DNA from: Rhipidocladum racemiflorum
Lineage: Eukaryota; Streptophyta; Magnoliopsida; Poales; Poaceae
Assembly (NCBI GenBank): GCA_036346355.1
Contig: CM070578.1
Location: 18,614,501-18,678,500, forward strand
Length of the DNA: 64,000 nt
Direction: 5' to 3'
Shown piece after piece: positions 1-11,038 of the stretch (the first letter of the stretch is position 1; each line of letters opens with the position of its first letter). Below the pieces are notes generated by a model. The model ran no database searches, was not told where the DNA came from, and was given only the letters and a program-made list of their open reading frames with translations. Made by a program: the position numbers and the translations under genes.

Positions 1-430
1 CTTCATATCGAGACCAAATTTCCAAATCCGAACCTACGTGTACAATCATACTAGTCCTGAATCAAGCTAGTGCACACGGTAGAAATAATGACGACAATAC
101 ATCCATATCACGAATCAAATAAAATTAAAACTTTTAGAAAATAAAAATATTTTCCAAATTATTAAATCACTAGAAATTCAAATAAAAACCGAATAAATTC
201 AAATAAATAGCAAATAAATTCAGAAAAATCTCAAAAAATACAAAAAAATTCTTGAAGCACAAGGAACACAACTACGACCGGATATCTTTTATTTGATGCA
301 TGGATTAATTAAATTAAATCTTATAGTTAATTAAAATTTTAAATTAAGCTTTAATTAATTTGAAAAAATCCTAATGATTTTTTAAAATTATAAATTTTTT
401 CGAAAACTCAAAGAAAATTGGGATGTTACA
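1..430. repeat. LTR end of a retrotransposon, cut by window edge
   Basis: AT-rich sequence with no coding capacity, ending in GGATGTTACA at 430. That ending matches the style of the LTR at 59791-61215, which ends GGGTTGTTACA. Many grass Ty3 LTRs begin TGTAACA and end TGTTACA, so this is probably the end of an LTR whose remainder lies outside the window. Orientation and family cannot be set from the part seen. Confidence 0.45.
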
Positions 431-1271
431 CTCCACCTTGCCGGGAAACTCTCTACTTCTCTCTATGGCAACTTAAGCAATCAATTTTATTTCTGTAAAC
501 ACGTGGTATGATTGATTATTTGGTTAAAAATATATTTTTGTCATAAGGTATGACACTTCACTGTAGTAGTATATACGGAGAGGATTTAGCGTTTCCGAAC
601 CATTACTCGGCTGAGCTTTAGTTGATCACTTTCCAATTAAGAGGACGTTTTGGTTTAACTACAAAGATTCTTTTATAATTCATTAGTTTACGATTGTTCA
701 GCTATGCACGCAGTACGTGTCGTGCCGATGAAGTGCGACATATATAATGAGATGAGTGATTAATTATCCTCGAAAAAGTTACGATCAATTAATTATGCTC
801 TACACAATGATAAATATGATGTTTTTAATCACTTTTAAACATGAAATGAGTATATTACGAGTCACCGGTTAAATTCTGACTAATTGACGGCACGACGACT
901 AATCGCCCTACTAAGTAAATAAAAGTAGGACGCATGCAATGCAAGTAATAGCGCATTCCCTAATAAATGGCACCACATGTCCATGGTCTGGTGGTGCTTG
1001 CATCGCAATCAGTAGGGTGAAGGGTGGTGGTGGCAGGTGTGTGACCTCAAAAGAAAGAGTTGATTAGCACGCGCCAGCCGCTGGTCAATACTTTATTTTA
1101 TTCATTTTTTTTTGGCAGTTCGGCATCTGCACCTGCCTGCTTCCTTTTGCCTTTGCAGCCTTTTGCCTGCTCGGTTCGTCCCAGTGTGTGGGCGACGCCC
1201 CCACCCCTCCCTCTCTCTCGTTTGCTCTCTCTCTCTCCCCCTTCTCCCCTCCGCCGCTCCACTCGCCGGCC
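431..1271 (+). promoter_or_regulatory. Upstream region and 5' UTR of the WEB-family gene
   Basis: No ORF with coding character is seen. The last 100 bases before the start codon are pyrimidine-rich (CTCTCTCTC and CCCCTTCTCC blocks), a common look for grass 5' leaders. I saw no convincing TATA box, so the transcription start is unknown. Confidence 0.35.
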
Positions 1272-4200
1272 ATGTCCGCAATGCTGCCCTCCAGATCAAG
1301 GTGATTTTCTCTTTCGTTCTCTCTCTCTCTCTCTCTGTCTCTGTCTCTCTCTGTCTCTCTACCTTCCATTTTGTTTGGCTGGTTCTTGGTTTGTGTGTTT
1401 GATTGGGTTGGTTTTATCTTCACCGCGCGGCAGATCTCAGGGGTTAGTGCGTCGGGAAGCATGTTGATTCCTCTCTGCAATTGCCTTGTCTCTTTCCCTT
1501 TCTTTGATCATTGCATGTGATTTTGACCATGACCTAACGCAAATGTGACACCTTGAACACCACCGATTCCATAAACTTGAGTTGTAAGTTGTAACGGCTT
1601 CTTGATCCACTAATTTTTTGGCCGGTCCATCTTAAAGTTTCGATTTTTGTCAGATTTTCCCTTGATCACGGCGCAAAATGCGCCTTGTTTGAACCGTGAT
1701 TTTAAACTGCATTTCGTCACTCGTATCAGCAAAAATGCTGGAGCTTTAACCAATCGGTGTGCTGCCATTGACAGATCTGGGCCTAATGAGTCCCCAGTTA
1801 GCAAGGGCAGGCCGAACACGCCGTCCTCCAACCACCGCCCTTCCACGCCGTCCTACAGCCACCGCCCATCCACCCCCGGTGGCTCCAGGAGGAGCACCGG
1901 CGGCACGCCGTCCACGCCGCGCTCGCGCAACGGCGGCAGCCCCTTCAAGTCCGAGCCCAACTCACCGCCGTCGGCGGCGGCTCAGAATTCGCGGCCCCGC
2001 CTCTCGTTCGACCGGTCCCCGAGATCCGCGGACACCAAGCCCGTCGTCGAGCGCCGGCTGCCCAAGATCGGCACGCCTCCCGATGTAAGTGCACTGAAAT
2101 GGGAATTTTGTCATTGAGAACGATGTGCATTGCCAGCATTGCGTGAGCTCTTGATGCAAATTGTGCGGTGGTAATGCAGAAGCAGCCCCGGAGGGAGGCC
2201 GAGCTACAGGCCCGTCTTGAATCCGTCCATGAGGACCTGAAGAAGGCCAAGGATCAGCTCGCCTTCATCGTGGGAGAGAGGGAACGCCTCTTCCGGGAGC
2301 TGAACGAGGCCAAGAGGGTGGCTGATGAGACACACGAGAAGCTCCAGGATGCCCTCATGGCCAAGAGGTGGGCCGAGGAGGCCACGGAGATCGAGAAGTT
2401 CCGGGCGGACGAGCTGGAGCAGGCAGGCATCGACGAGGCGCAGAAGCGGGAGGAGGAGTGGCAGAGGGAGCTCGAGTGCGTGCGCGGGCAGCACGCCGCG
2501 GATTTGGAGACATTGGTCACCACAACGGAGGAGCTGGAGAGGTTCAGGCGTGAGCTTGCTATGGCGAATGAGGCCAAGAAGGCCGCACTTGGCCACGCGG
2601 ACGACGCCATGAAGATCGCCGAAGTCAACGCAGAGAAGGTGGAGATCCTCTCCGGCGAAGTCGTCCGCTTGAAAGGATTGCTTGATTCAAGCGCCGCGAG
2701 CGAAGACAGTAAAAACCGTGAAACCGAGGCGCTTGTTAAGAATTTGGAATCTGAGATTTCAGCTCTGAAAGGCAAACTAGAGGAGGCAAGAGTTGTCGAG
2801 GAGAGGTTGGCCGGGATGGAAATAATGATCGACGAGCTTAAATCAGACCTGGCTGATGCAAATAAGGCCGAGTCAGATGTTCGTCAGCTGTTGGAAGAGT
2901 GGAAGCACAAAGCAGGATCAATTGAAATGGAATTGGAGGAAGTTGCTCTCTCGGGGAAGTTGAAAAGCGAATCTCTTGCCTCTACGCAAGAAGAATTGGG
3001 CAACATCCGGTCTTTGTTACAAGATAGAGAATCTGAAATCGAGGTGCTCAAAGGAAAGGCAACAGCCTTGGAGATTGAGGTGGCAAGGCTTTTAGCAGAT
3101 ATCAACGAATCCAACGAGCACTTGGATGCATCTCAGCAAGAGGTGTTTGGACTGCTGACAACAATAGATGTTCTGAGGAACAAGCTTGAGGCTGCCGAAG
3201 AAGCAGCTTCAGAGGCTCTAAACAATGAGAAGACTGCTAATGCAAAGATTAAAAGCCTGACCGAGGAGAAAATCAAGCTTACAAGCGAGTTGAATGATTC
3301 TAGGGATAGAGAGGAGAGAGAGAAAAGGGCAGTGGAAGATCTTACTGCTGCATTGAGTGAGGCATCTGGCAAAACAAAGGAAGCACATGAGAGATTTCTG
3401 AACAAAGAAGACGATTACCAGCATGCCCTTGGGCAGATTGGTGATCTGACGATGGCCCTAAAGAGTACCAAAGAGAATTACGAGGTAATGCTTGATGAGG
3501 CAAACTATGACATCACTTGCTTAAGGGAAACCGTTGAAGCATTGGAGGCTGAGGCGAACAAGTACAGAGAGGAATGCAAATCTAAGGAGCTTGACATTGT
3601 CATGTCAAGAAAGCAGTCGGAGGAAGAAATTGCCGCTCTTAAAGTAGAAGCCAACAAGGTGGTGGCATCACTGCATGGTGCAGAGAACAAACTCCAAGCT
3701 GTCAATGAGGAGAAAGTGAGGCTTCAGCAGAAACTGGTGGACACAGAATCAGCGATCGCTGAAGCCAATAATGCTCTGCAGGAGGCGAAGGCTGAGAAAG
3801 AGAGTCTTCAAGAGAGACTGATTTATACAGAATCAGTGGTTGCTGAAGCCAACAAGTCTGTGCAGGACGCAACGTCTGAGAGTTTGCAACTAAAGGAGGG
3901 GTTGCTTGATAAAGAGAATGCATTGCAGAGCATAACCCAGGAGAATGACGAATTCAGGTTGCGAGAAGCTGACGCCATGAAGAAGATAGATGAATTGTCT
4001 GCTTTGCTTGCCGAAGCCATGATAAAGAAGCATCCAGAGGAGGAAGAGAAGCTAGTGGTTGTTGATGAGGCGCACAATTCTGCGCGTGAGCGTGAAGATG
4101 TTGCTGATTTGGCTGCAGAAAATGAAGGTACAGAAGGAGAGCATGACAAAAACCCAAAGCTGGAGCTTGATGCTGCCGATGGGAACTCTAATGGGGACAT

Positions 4201-4494
4201 GAATCACGAAGAAGAGAAAGACGACAGGAAGTGAAAACTGAATGCACCGTACAGGAGAGCGAGGAAGTTGTCGAGAAGCAGACACAGACAGGCAGAAAAC
4301 ACGAAACGGAACCATTAAAAGATGAATTACACTCCAAGAAGGAGGATAGCAGCACTGAGCATGTAAATGGGACAGTATCAGAAGATACTAGCAGAGTGGC
4401 AATGTCCCCGGCAAAACCGCAGCAGCAACAGAAAAAGAACAAGCCCCTACTGAAGAAGTTTGGGAGCTTACTGAAAAAGAAAAACAGCAAGTAG
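1272..4494 (+). CDS. WEB-family coiled-coil protein (At3g02930/At5g16730-like), frame broken near the 3' end
   Basis: Three coding exons are read: 1272-1300, 1775-2084 and 2180 onward, with GT-AG introns 1301-1774 and 2085-2179. The start is the ATG at 1272 (MSAMLPSRSR); an in-frame ATG lies at 1281. Exon 2 encodes a Ser/Pro-rich basic N-terminus with repeated RPSTP motifs. Exon 3 encodes about 680 residues of nearly continuous coiled coil rich in Glu, Lys, Ala and Leu, typical of WEB proteins (PMI2/WEB1 relatives linked to chloroplast photorelocation; this subgroup is poorly characterised). The reading frame stops at a TGA at 4232-4234. The next 87 codons (4231-4494), in the frame one base over, encode an acidic stretch and the basic tail KKNKPLLKKFGSLLKKKNSK, which is a hallmark of this subgroup. 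One missing base near 4230 would therefore explain the break; otherwise the protein ends at about 797 residues. Family call is strong, functional state uncertain. Confidence 0.85.
1318..1362. repeat. CT/TCTG microsatellite in intron 1
   Basis: Pyrimidine dinucleotide run (CTCTCTCTCTCTCTGTCTCTG pattern) just inside intron 1 of the WEB-family gene. Simple repeat, probably length-variable. Confidence 0.8.
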
Positions 4495-6517
4495 GTGAAC
4501 AACACAGGTACTATTGGTATTATTTTGATTTGTTTCTTGTTTGACGAGGTAGTGTGCTCTCTACGCGTTTACTGTCAATGCCTGTACTTCTTGTGGTGAT
4601 TGCAGTAGTTTGTGGGTTTCTTTTCTTTCTTTCTTTCTTTCTTTTTTAATTGGACCTCCTGTTCGTGCCCTATGGCTGTGGTTGCTATCTACACGATTGT
4701 GGCAGTTTGTGTGTAACTGGAGTTCCTCCTAATCAGAATGGTTATTCATTTCTGAACACTGTGCAGCTCCTTATGATAATTCATATCATGTAATGTAATG
4801 TAATGTACCAGTGACAACTCCTAATCATGTTCGTTGACAGAAAGCATATTCATATCTGTTGGCATGTTTGATCTGTAATGGTATTTTAAACAGTTGAAAA
4901 CTTGAAATGGATTGAGTATAGTTGGCTTTATTATTATCTTGGTGTGGTTGGTGATGAGGATTCTAAACCATGTCAACATTTTAAGTCTCTAAAGAGTAGG
5001 CTCCTATATTAGAAGCCTACTTAACACTATGGTTATATCTACGATCACGATTCCAAGGATGTCTTATCTCCTTTAGTAAAAAACTGCTTGGAAGCCAATG
5101 ACGACTGCTTATAACCAAGAGACAGCTAGTCCTGGGCAATGATAACCAGTCATATGGTATTATAAGCCCTGACAAGGTAAAGTGATCGGAAGACATAATT
5201 TCTTATATGATTAACGTGGGAGTAGTTATTGACGTATCCAGTAACTTATAACGATTAGCTAAGAAACACAATGGTTCAAAACTCAACGAAGATACGAAGG
5301 TGAAGACAAAAGACATCTTTAACGGCATTATTTGTCACCTTTTAGATATTTGTAAATAAGATAGCGCCTATGATATGTAACACATTTCATTTATATTCAA
5401 ATTCATTTCTACAACATTCTTTCTATCCATGATAATAAAATCCCTAATCTTATTTTATTTTTATGTAAGTTCGATATGTCGCCTAGGTCTGATCAGTTGC
5501 ACCATATCCTAATCTTGGTTGCTTAAGAATGTGGCATAAGTGCATGAAATGAAATTAAAAATAGTACAGCCAAATAGCTGTAATGAGTAAAAAACAGTAC
5601 TGCTAAACAGCTGTAATTTTATAATGGTCTGTTAGATGGGCCTGGATTTTGTCACATGCATCCATGTGGCCTATATACTGTGCACGCATCGCTGTTCGGA
5701 TGTACAGTTTCAAATGAAAGCAACAATAATGCGGTTTGCAGACCAAACAGTATTAAAAAGGAGTTCTATGTGCTTACCTTCGATGAGGGGTAGGCAATCA
5801 CCCTACTTTTTGGTGGGGAATTCCTTTATTGGGGGGCGAGAATATAAGAGTTTTTTTTCCCTCTCTATAAGGCTATTAACGGGGGATTTTGTCCATCTAA
5901 CGGGAAAACGGACACGCGACGTTCCATTCGTCCCCGTTACCCGACGCCAACTCCATCTTCGCCCCCCCCCCCCCCCAAAAAAAATCCCAAATCCTCATCT
6001 CCTCCCCTAATTCTCCACTCCCTCGGTCCCTCCGTTTGCATCGTCCCTATCACCTCCTCCGCTCTCCCCGCTCGCCTCGTCCCCGTTGCCTGCTTCGCTC
6101 CCCCTGCTTGCCTCGCCCTCGTCACCTCCTCCGCTCCTTCTGTAGCCTCTCCCTTGTCGCCTCCCTCTGTGCGACATCGGTGGCGCGAGGCCCTTCCCCT
6201 CGATGGCCAGGGCGGCAAGCGTTGGTGGCGCGTGCACGGCGACCAGGACACAAGGTACTCTCTTGTCCCCCACCTAGTCTCCCTGGTGTGCTACCGTGCC
6301 TCGTCGACGATGCCATGTGCCGGCATGCCCACGGATATGGCTCCCCACGAGGCGGATACCTCGACGTGGACAGGGAACGAGACGAAGAGTCCCCCGATGC
6401 CGGGGCTGGGGCCGGGAAATGGGGGAGTTCCCTTCTCACGGGGACGAGGACGTTCCGCCACTCCCTGCCGGGGAATATCCCCGTTGCCATCCCTAGCTCA
6501 GGGTGCCAGAATGTGTA
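4495..6517. other. 3' UTR and gene-free intergenic stretch
   Basis: The first few hundred bases are presumably the 3' UTR of the WEB-family gene (TTTC repeat near 4620-4645, TGTAATGTAATG near 4790-4806). From about 5840 the sequence has runs of C and A (5961-5985) and, at 6400-6500, GGGGA/CCCCG-rich sequence ending CCGTTGCCATCCCTAG, which resembles a degenerate transposon end. I saw no gene. Confidence 0.4.
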
Positions 6518-6522
6518 GGGGC
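6518..6522. repeat. Left target-site duplication GGGGC
   Basis: GGGGC directly left of the chromovirus; the same five bases follow the right LTR at 16501-16505. Five bases is the usual Ty3 duplication. It shows that both ends come from one insertion event. Confidence 0.9.
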
Positions 6523-9283
6523 TGTGAGAGGAGCCGCCCAGATCGTCCTCGAGTTGTTGGATGCACGGTTGCTCCCGTCGGATTTGGGTCCTAGCAACAA
6601 ATCACCGGAGGTGATCCTGATGCTATTACCCAAGCCCAATGGAGACCACCCTACGAACGTCCAACGACTCGACAACAACCCCGGTATTCCCCCGGTATGC
6701 GATCCGAAACTCGCCCGGGATCCCCACATACCGGTTCCCAAGTTATATCACAACAGTTCCCACAAAGGGGCATCGGGCCCAAACTCACTACCAGAGACGC
6801 ACGAAACGCGGAAACAACAAAACACACACGGCACACGGAAGCCCAAAGGACGACCAAACAAACAGAAGCGAAGAGCCGATGTGCTCCAATACAGAAATAA
6901 AAGTGCAACAGTTTACAAAAGTAAAGCCGACTATCCTATACAACAAAAGTAAAACACCCCGGAAGTGTCATGCCTGAACACCTCCGGCGCACACGCAACG
7001 GGCCTCTACTCGGTGCCCCGCCTGGCCACCGATAGGCGAGGGGCGTAACTCACACCCCTCTGGATCCTCACCGCAAAACCTCAAAGCGGCTGAGTACGGA
7101 AGGTACTGCAAGTCTTACCCGTGGTCCATATATGACCGACTCCAAAGGACATGCATTTGGATGTAGCAAAATCAGTGAAGGTAAAAGTGCAGTAAAGCTT
7201 AACATTTGTTATATTAATTACCTAACTACTCAATTCACAATTTAGCAGCTTGTAACAGTCACTTACGAAAATGAAGTTGCAATCATTAATTCACAACAAT
7301 TAATCTCAACACCAATTTATGTGGGCTCAAGCTCGGCGAACCTCGGTTCAAGTTCTTACTACGTATTTGTGCGATGAAAGAGCTTGCTCATATCCGAGAG
7401 CGGCAATTCGAATCGCTTATTTAACCTGCGAGGAAGCATTGATCGCACGACACTTACCACAAGGGCCTAGTGTCAACCCCTCCCAATCATACCCAATCGC
7501 TGAGCGTCCTCCTGTGGCCGAAAACCTAGCACCCCTCGAGCGGCCCCAAGCCCGGCTTGGCGCTCGAGAGTCGACCTAAGCCTCGCCTCAACCACGTCCA
7601 ACCACAGGAAGTTACGGTCCATCGATTCCGTATGAGAGAAAGAGTGGCTTACCGCACCATAATCGGGCATGCGACCAACCGGGTGTGCTCGATCAAAGGG
7701 CAACCATCGAATCGGTCCTTAATCGACTCAGACGGGGCTACACATTTGAGTCTCCATACTCGAATGAACCAACTCCCGCCCGGTCCACAATTTATCAATT
7801 ACAACTCATAAACATACCCATTCCAATCCATCATGTGTGAAGTGAAACAATTGTTAATAATCACAAGCGGGAGAACCATCCCCACTTGGCCCAACCCAAC
7901 ATCTAAGCAAAACTAAGCGTAGACTCATACAATTACCCATATTTTGGTTCCGAAGGAGTGTTCCACAAATTCAAGGAGTGTATGTGCAGCAATTAGGTTC
8001 TAACCCTGTTCCCACCATTCAACTCCTAATGCATACTTAATCGACTAAATAAGCAATTTAATTCTCTAAGATAAAATCATATAATGGGGTAAATATGCTT
8101 AGGTGCTTGCCTTGTTCTTCTGTTTGGTGGATCGGACAATGATTTGCCCTCGGCAACTCCCTCAACCACGGCCACGTCGCCGCCATGATCGTTCTCTACA
8201 CGAGTACAATGCATAATTAAAATGCATGCAATGCATATGAATGAAGTACAACTGAAAAACCCCGAAGAATAACGCAACCGGACAACTCGACTCAACTGGA
8301 CAGACCAGCCTAACCCGACGATCGGGTATTTGATCCGGACTCTCCGGACAATCCGGACTCCGGCCCATTCGGTCCGGATACTCGGCAGAGCGGACACTCG
8401 GGACGGGTGTCCGGACACTCCGGACTGGCGAGTTTTACCCAATAACTCGACGGATCGAGGTGCCGCCAAGTCCAACGGCATCACGGGGACCCGATCTATG
8501 ACTTTCCTACACGTGGCAAGGCCGAAGAAGCTTATAGCTAACCCAACTCCACGAGGAACGACACTAGCCCATGAAACCACTAACCAACTCCAAACGACCC
8601 TTGGATCGGCGCTACTACTACCCGATCAACCACACTAGCACCCACATTCATCAATCCAAGCCCCACACTAACCCTAGGATCACTACACCCAAAACCCTAG
8701 AGCTCAAGATTCAACTTCGAAACTTCAAATCTAAACCTAAGCTCTAACTCCCACCATTGATGACCCTAGAACCCAAGAATCCCACGAATCTACTCCCAAG
8801 AGAGAGACCTACCTCCAAGGAAGATGGAGGAGAAGCAATGCCGGGTGGAGGATGGAGGATGCCGGCTTGAGGAGGAGTTCCCGGGGATGGAGGAGCCGCC
8901 GGGGAGGAGCCACGGGAGGGTCACCGGCCGGTGGAAGCTCGCCGGAGAGGAGCTAGGGTGGAGGAACGAGCTCACATGGGTGGGAACCAAGTGGGGAGAA
9001 GAAATGAGGTGGGGAAATCAAGAAACGGGACTTTTATACAAAATCCCGCACCATCCGGACTCTCCGGACGCTCAACCCGGAGACTCCGGGTTGGGGTCTT
9101 CGGTACAGTCAACCCGGACACTCCGGACATTCAGTCCGGACACTCCGGGTTGGGGCGCTCGGTCAGCCCAATCCGGATACTCCGGACATTTTGTCCGGAC
9201 ATTCCGGGTTGGATCCGGACACTCCGGATGTAGATCCGGATACTCCGGATGTCCCAGGACTTTTCGAACTTGGGGACTTGACA
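6523..9283 (-). repeat. Left LTR (3' LTR in element orientation)
   Basis: 2761 bp, plus-strand ends TGTGAGAGG...CTTGACA. Matches the right LTR base for base over long stretches, with scattered small indels. In element orientation U3 starts at 9283. A TATAAAA box on the minus strand lies at 9038-9032, so U3 would be only about 245 bp and R plus U5 about 2.5 kb. Two blocks rich in TCCGGA lie at about 8330-8450 and 9055-9255. Confidence 0.93.
9055..9255 (-). promoter_or_regulatory. TCCGGA half-site array in U3, left LTR
   Basis: Repeated units of the form TCCGGACACTCCGGA or TCCGGATACTCCGGA, each a near-perfect palindrome, fill the U3 between the LTR end and the minus-strand TATAAAA at 9038-9032. 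CCGG offers both CG and CHG methylation sites. The position directly upstream of the TATA box suggests a promoter/enhancer role (inference). Confidence 0.6.
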
Positions 9284-9298
9284 AACCCTCCCCCTTAA
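9284..9298 (-). other. Polypurine tract
   Basis: On the minus strand this reads TTAAGGGGGAGGGTT and abuts the start of the 3' LTR (TGTCAAG). This is the position and composition of the plus-strand primer of LTR retrotransposons. Confidence 0.88.
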
Positions 9299-9429
9299 GG
9301 GAATCTCGCCCGAGATTCGTAATCTGACGACACACGGGTTAGGACCCTAACGGACATGCTCTAAACCTTGGGAATTATGCGCCGCACTTACATGGCATCG
9401 AAGAATTCAGTGGTACTTTCGGTCTTTAA

Positions 9430-10062
9430 GCGATCTTCTGCTCCCAAGTAGCCTCATCCTCAAGTATGATTACTCCATTGAATTTTATAGAACTTGAGAG
9501 TTCTTCGTCGAGTCTTGCGTTCCGCTTCTTCCAAAACCCGAATTGGATGCTCTCGATAGGATAGATCCGGTTCAGGCGCAACCCCGAGGTCATCCACTTC
9601 AAGTGACTCGAAAGGAGTATGGAGACACTTCTTCAATCGGGAGATATGGAAGACATTGTGGACCATCTCGGCGACGGAGGAAGCTCTAGCCGATATGCAA
9701 CTGACCCGCTTCTCAAGGACTCGGAGCGGTCCGATGTATCGAGGTGCCGATTTCCCTTTGATTCCAAACCGACGAGTGCCTCGAAGAGGAGATACCTTCA
9801 GATAGACGAAGTCGCCAATATCGAAGGAGAGGGGTCTCCTACGACGGTCGGCATAGCTCTTCTGTCGCGACTGTGCTACCCTCAGGTTCTCCCGAATGGT
9901 GCTCACTTTTTCTTCTGCTTCCATGACTAGTTCAGGCCCGAGGAATGAACGCTCGCCACTCTCGGACCAGTTCAAAGGTGCCCGACAGCTACGACCATAG
10001 AGTGCTTCGAATGGAGACATCTTGATGCTGGTTTGGTAGCTGTTGTTGTACGCAAACTCGGC
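9430..10062 (-). pseudogene. Integrase C-terminal domain and chromodomain remnant
   Basis: The minus strand encodes the end of an integrase (AYNNSYQTS, then MSPFEALYGRSCR), the GPLRVLEK and VFHISRLKK motifs of the Ty3 GPY/F region, and the start of a chromodomain ending KIQWSNHT. A frame change at about 9465 moves the rest of the chromodomain (EDEATWEQ) to another frame. Chromodomains are thought to steer insertion to heterochromatin marks. The catalytic core that should precede this part is absent. Confidence 0.85.
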
Positions 10063-10086
10063 GTACGGGAGACACTCTTCCCACTT

Positions 10087-10587
10087 CTAAACTGGAATAG
10101 GAAGAGGCTGAAGGGTACCGGCTGGCTTGAGGTGTTCGGCCTTCACCCGCTTGCAGACGTCGCACTCCGACACATAGCGAGCGACTTCGCGCTTCATACG
10201 AGTCCACCAAAACTGCCGCCTCAGGTCTTGATACATCTTGTTGCTGCCCGGGTGAATGGTAAGCAAGGAGTTATGCGCCTCATCAAGAATCCTTCGCTTC
10301 AACTCCTGGTCATCAGGGACAACTATGCGGTCTCCGAACCACAAGGTTCCCTGATCATCTAGGCGAAACTCAGCAGCTTGCCCCAAATTCACTTTATCCC
10401 GGATTTGGGAAACTTCTTCATCCTTCGTCTGCGCCTCTCGAATCTGATCGAGCAATGTAGATCTCAACTCGAGATTAGCTATGAATCCCTGCTCGCCCAT
10501 CTCCAAGCCGAGTCTCTGGAATTCGGCACAGAGGGAAGCACTCGGGGACTGGAGAGTAAGGCAGTTGCATTGAGCTTTGCGACTCAA
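10087..10587 (-). pseudogene. Integrase N-terminal zinc-binding domain remnant
   Basis: The minus-strand ORF carries the HHCC zinc-binding module of a Ty3 integrase: a histidine in the LLTIHPG segment, the FWWTRMKREVARYV helix and the CDVC pair. It runs to LQPLPIPV, where a TAG stops the frame. Normally about 130-150 residues of DD-E core follow; here the next recognisable residues (KWEECLPYAEFAYNN) already belong to the end of the core, so the catalytic acids are gone. Confidence 0.87.
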
Positions 10588-10970
10588 ACGCCGTCAGCTA
10601 CCACATTCGCCTTCCCCGGGTGGTAATGCACCTCCAGACTGTAATCTTTGATCAGCTCAAGCCATCTCCGCTGCCTCATGTTCAGATCTGCTTGGGTGAA
10701 GATGTACTTGAGACTTTTATGGTCAGTATAGATATTGCACTGGTTCCCCAAGAGATAGTGGCGCCAGATCTTCAAGGCATGCACCACTGCTGCAAGCTCC
10801 AAATCGTGGGTGGGGTAGTGCTCCTCATGATGCTTCAACTGCCGAGATGCGTAGGCAACGACTCGGCCTTCTTGCATAAGCACACAACCAAGCCCAATGC
10901 CTGGCGACGCAATACACATCAAAAGGCCTGTGGATATCCGGTGAGTGAGGACAGAGGCGTAGTCGACGTT
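10584..10970 (-). pseudogene. Ty3 RNase H domain remnant
   Basis: The ORF at 10922-10584 contains GLGCVLMQEGRVVAYASRQL, the HDLELAAVVHALKIWRHYL helix and the YTDHKSL motif, characteristic of Ty3 RNase H. The usual ADALSR ending reads ADGV before the stop. It lies between the reverse transcriptase and integrase remnants, as expected. Confidence 0.87.
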
Positions 10971-11038
10971 GCTTCAAGTCTCAAAGGCGCTCCCACGATC
11001 CGACCATCCGAACTCAACTCCCTTCTTAAGCGGCTCGA

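Noticed and set aside
1060..1480. Plus- and minus-strand ORFs around the start of the WEB-family gene
   Set aside because: They are low-complexity translations of the CT-rich leader and intron, and overlap the spliced gene model.
2204..4200. Several long minus-strand ORFs opposite exon 3 of the WEB-family gene
   Set aside because: Antisense shadows of a GC-biased coiled-coil exon; no domain or independent signal.
5961..5985. C-run followed by an A-run considered as a poly(A) retroposon tail
   Set aside because: No target duplication or upstream coding sequence supports retroposition; may be simple-sequence or assembly noise.
8790..8990. Minus-strand ORF within the LTR, similar to one at 15957-16208
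   Set aside because: The two LTR copies give different proteins because of indels, so there is no sign of selection for a protein.
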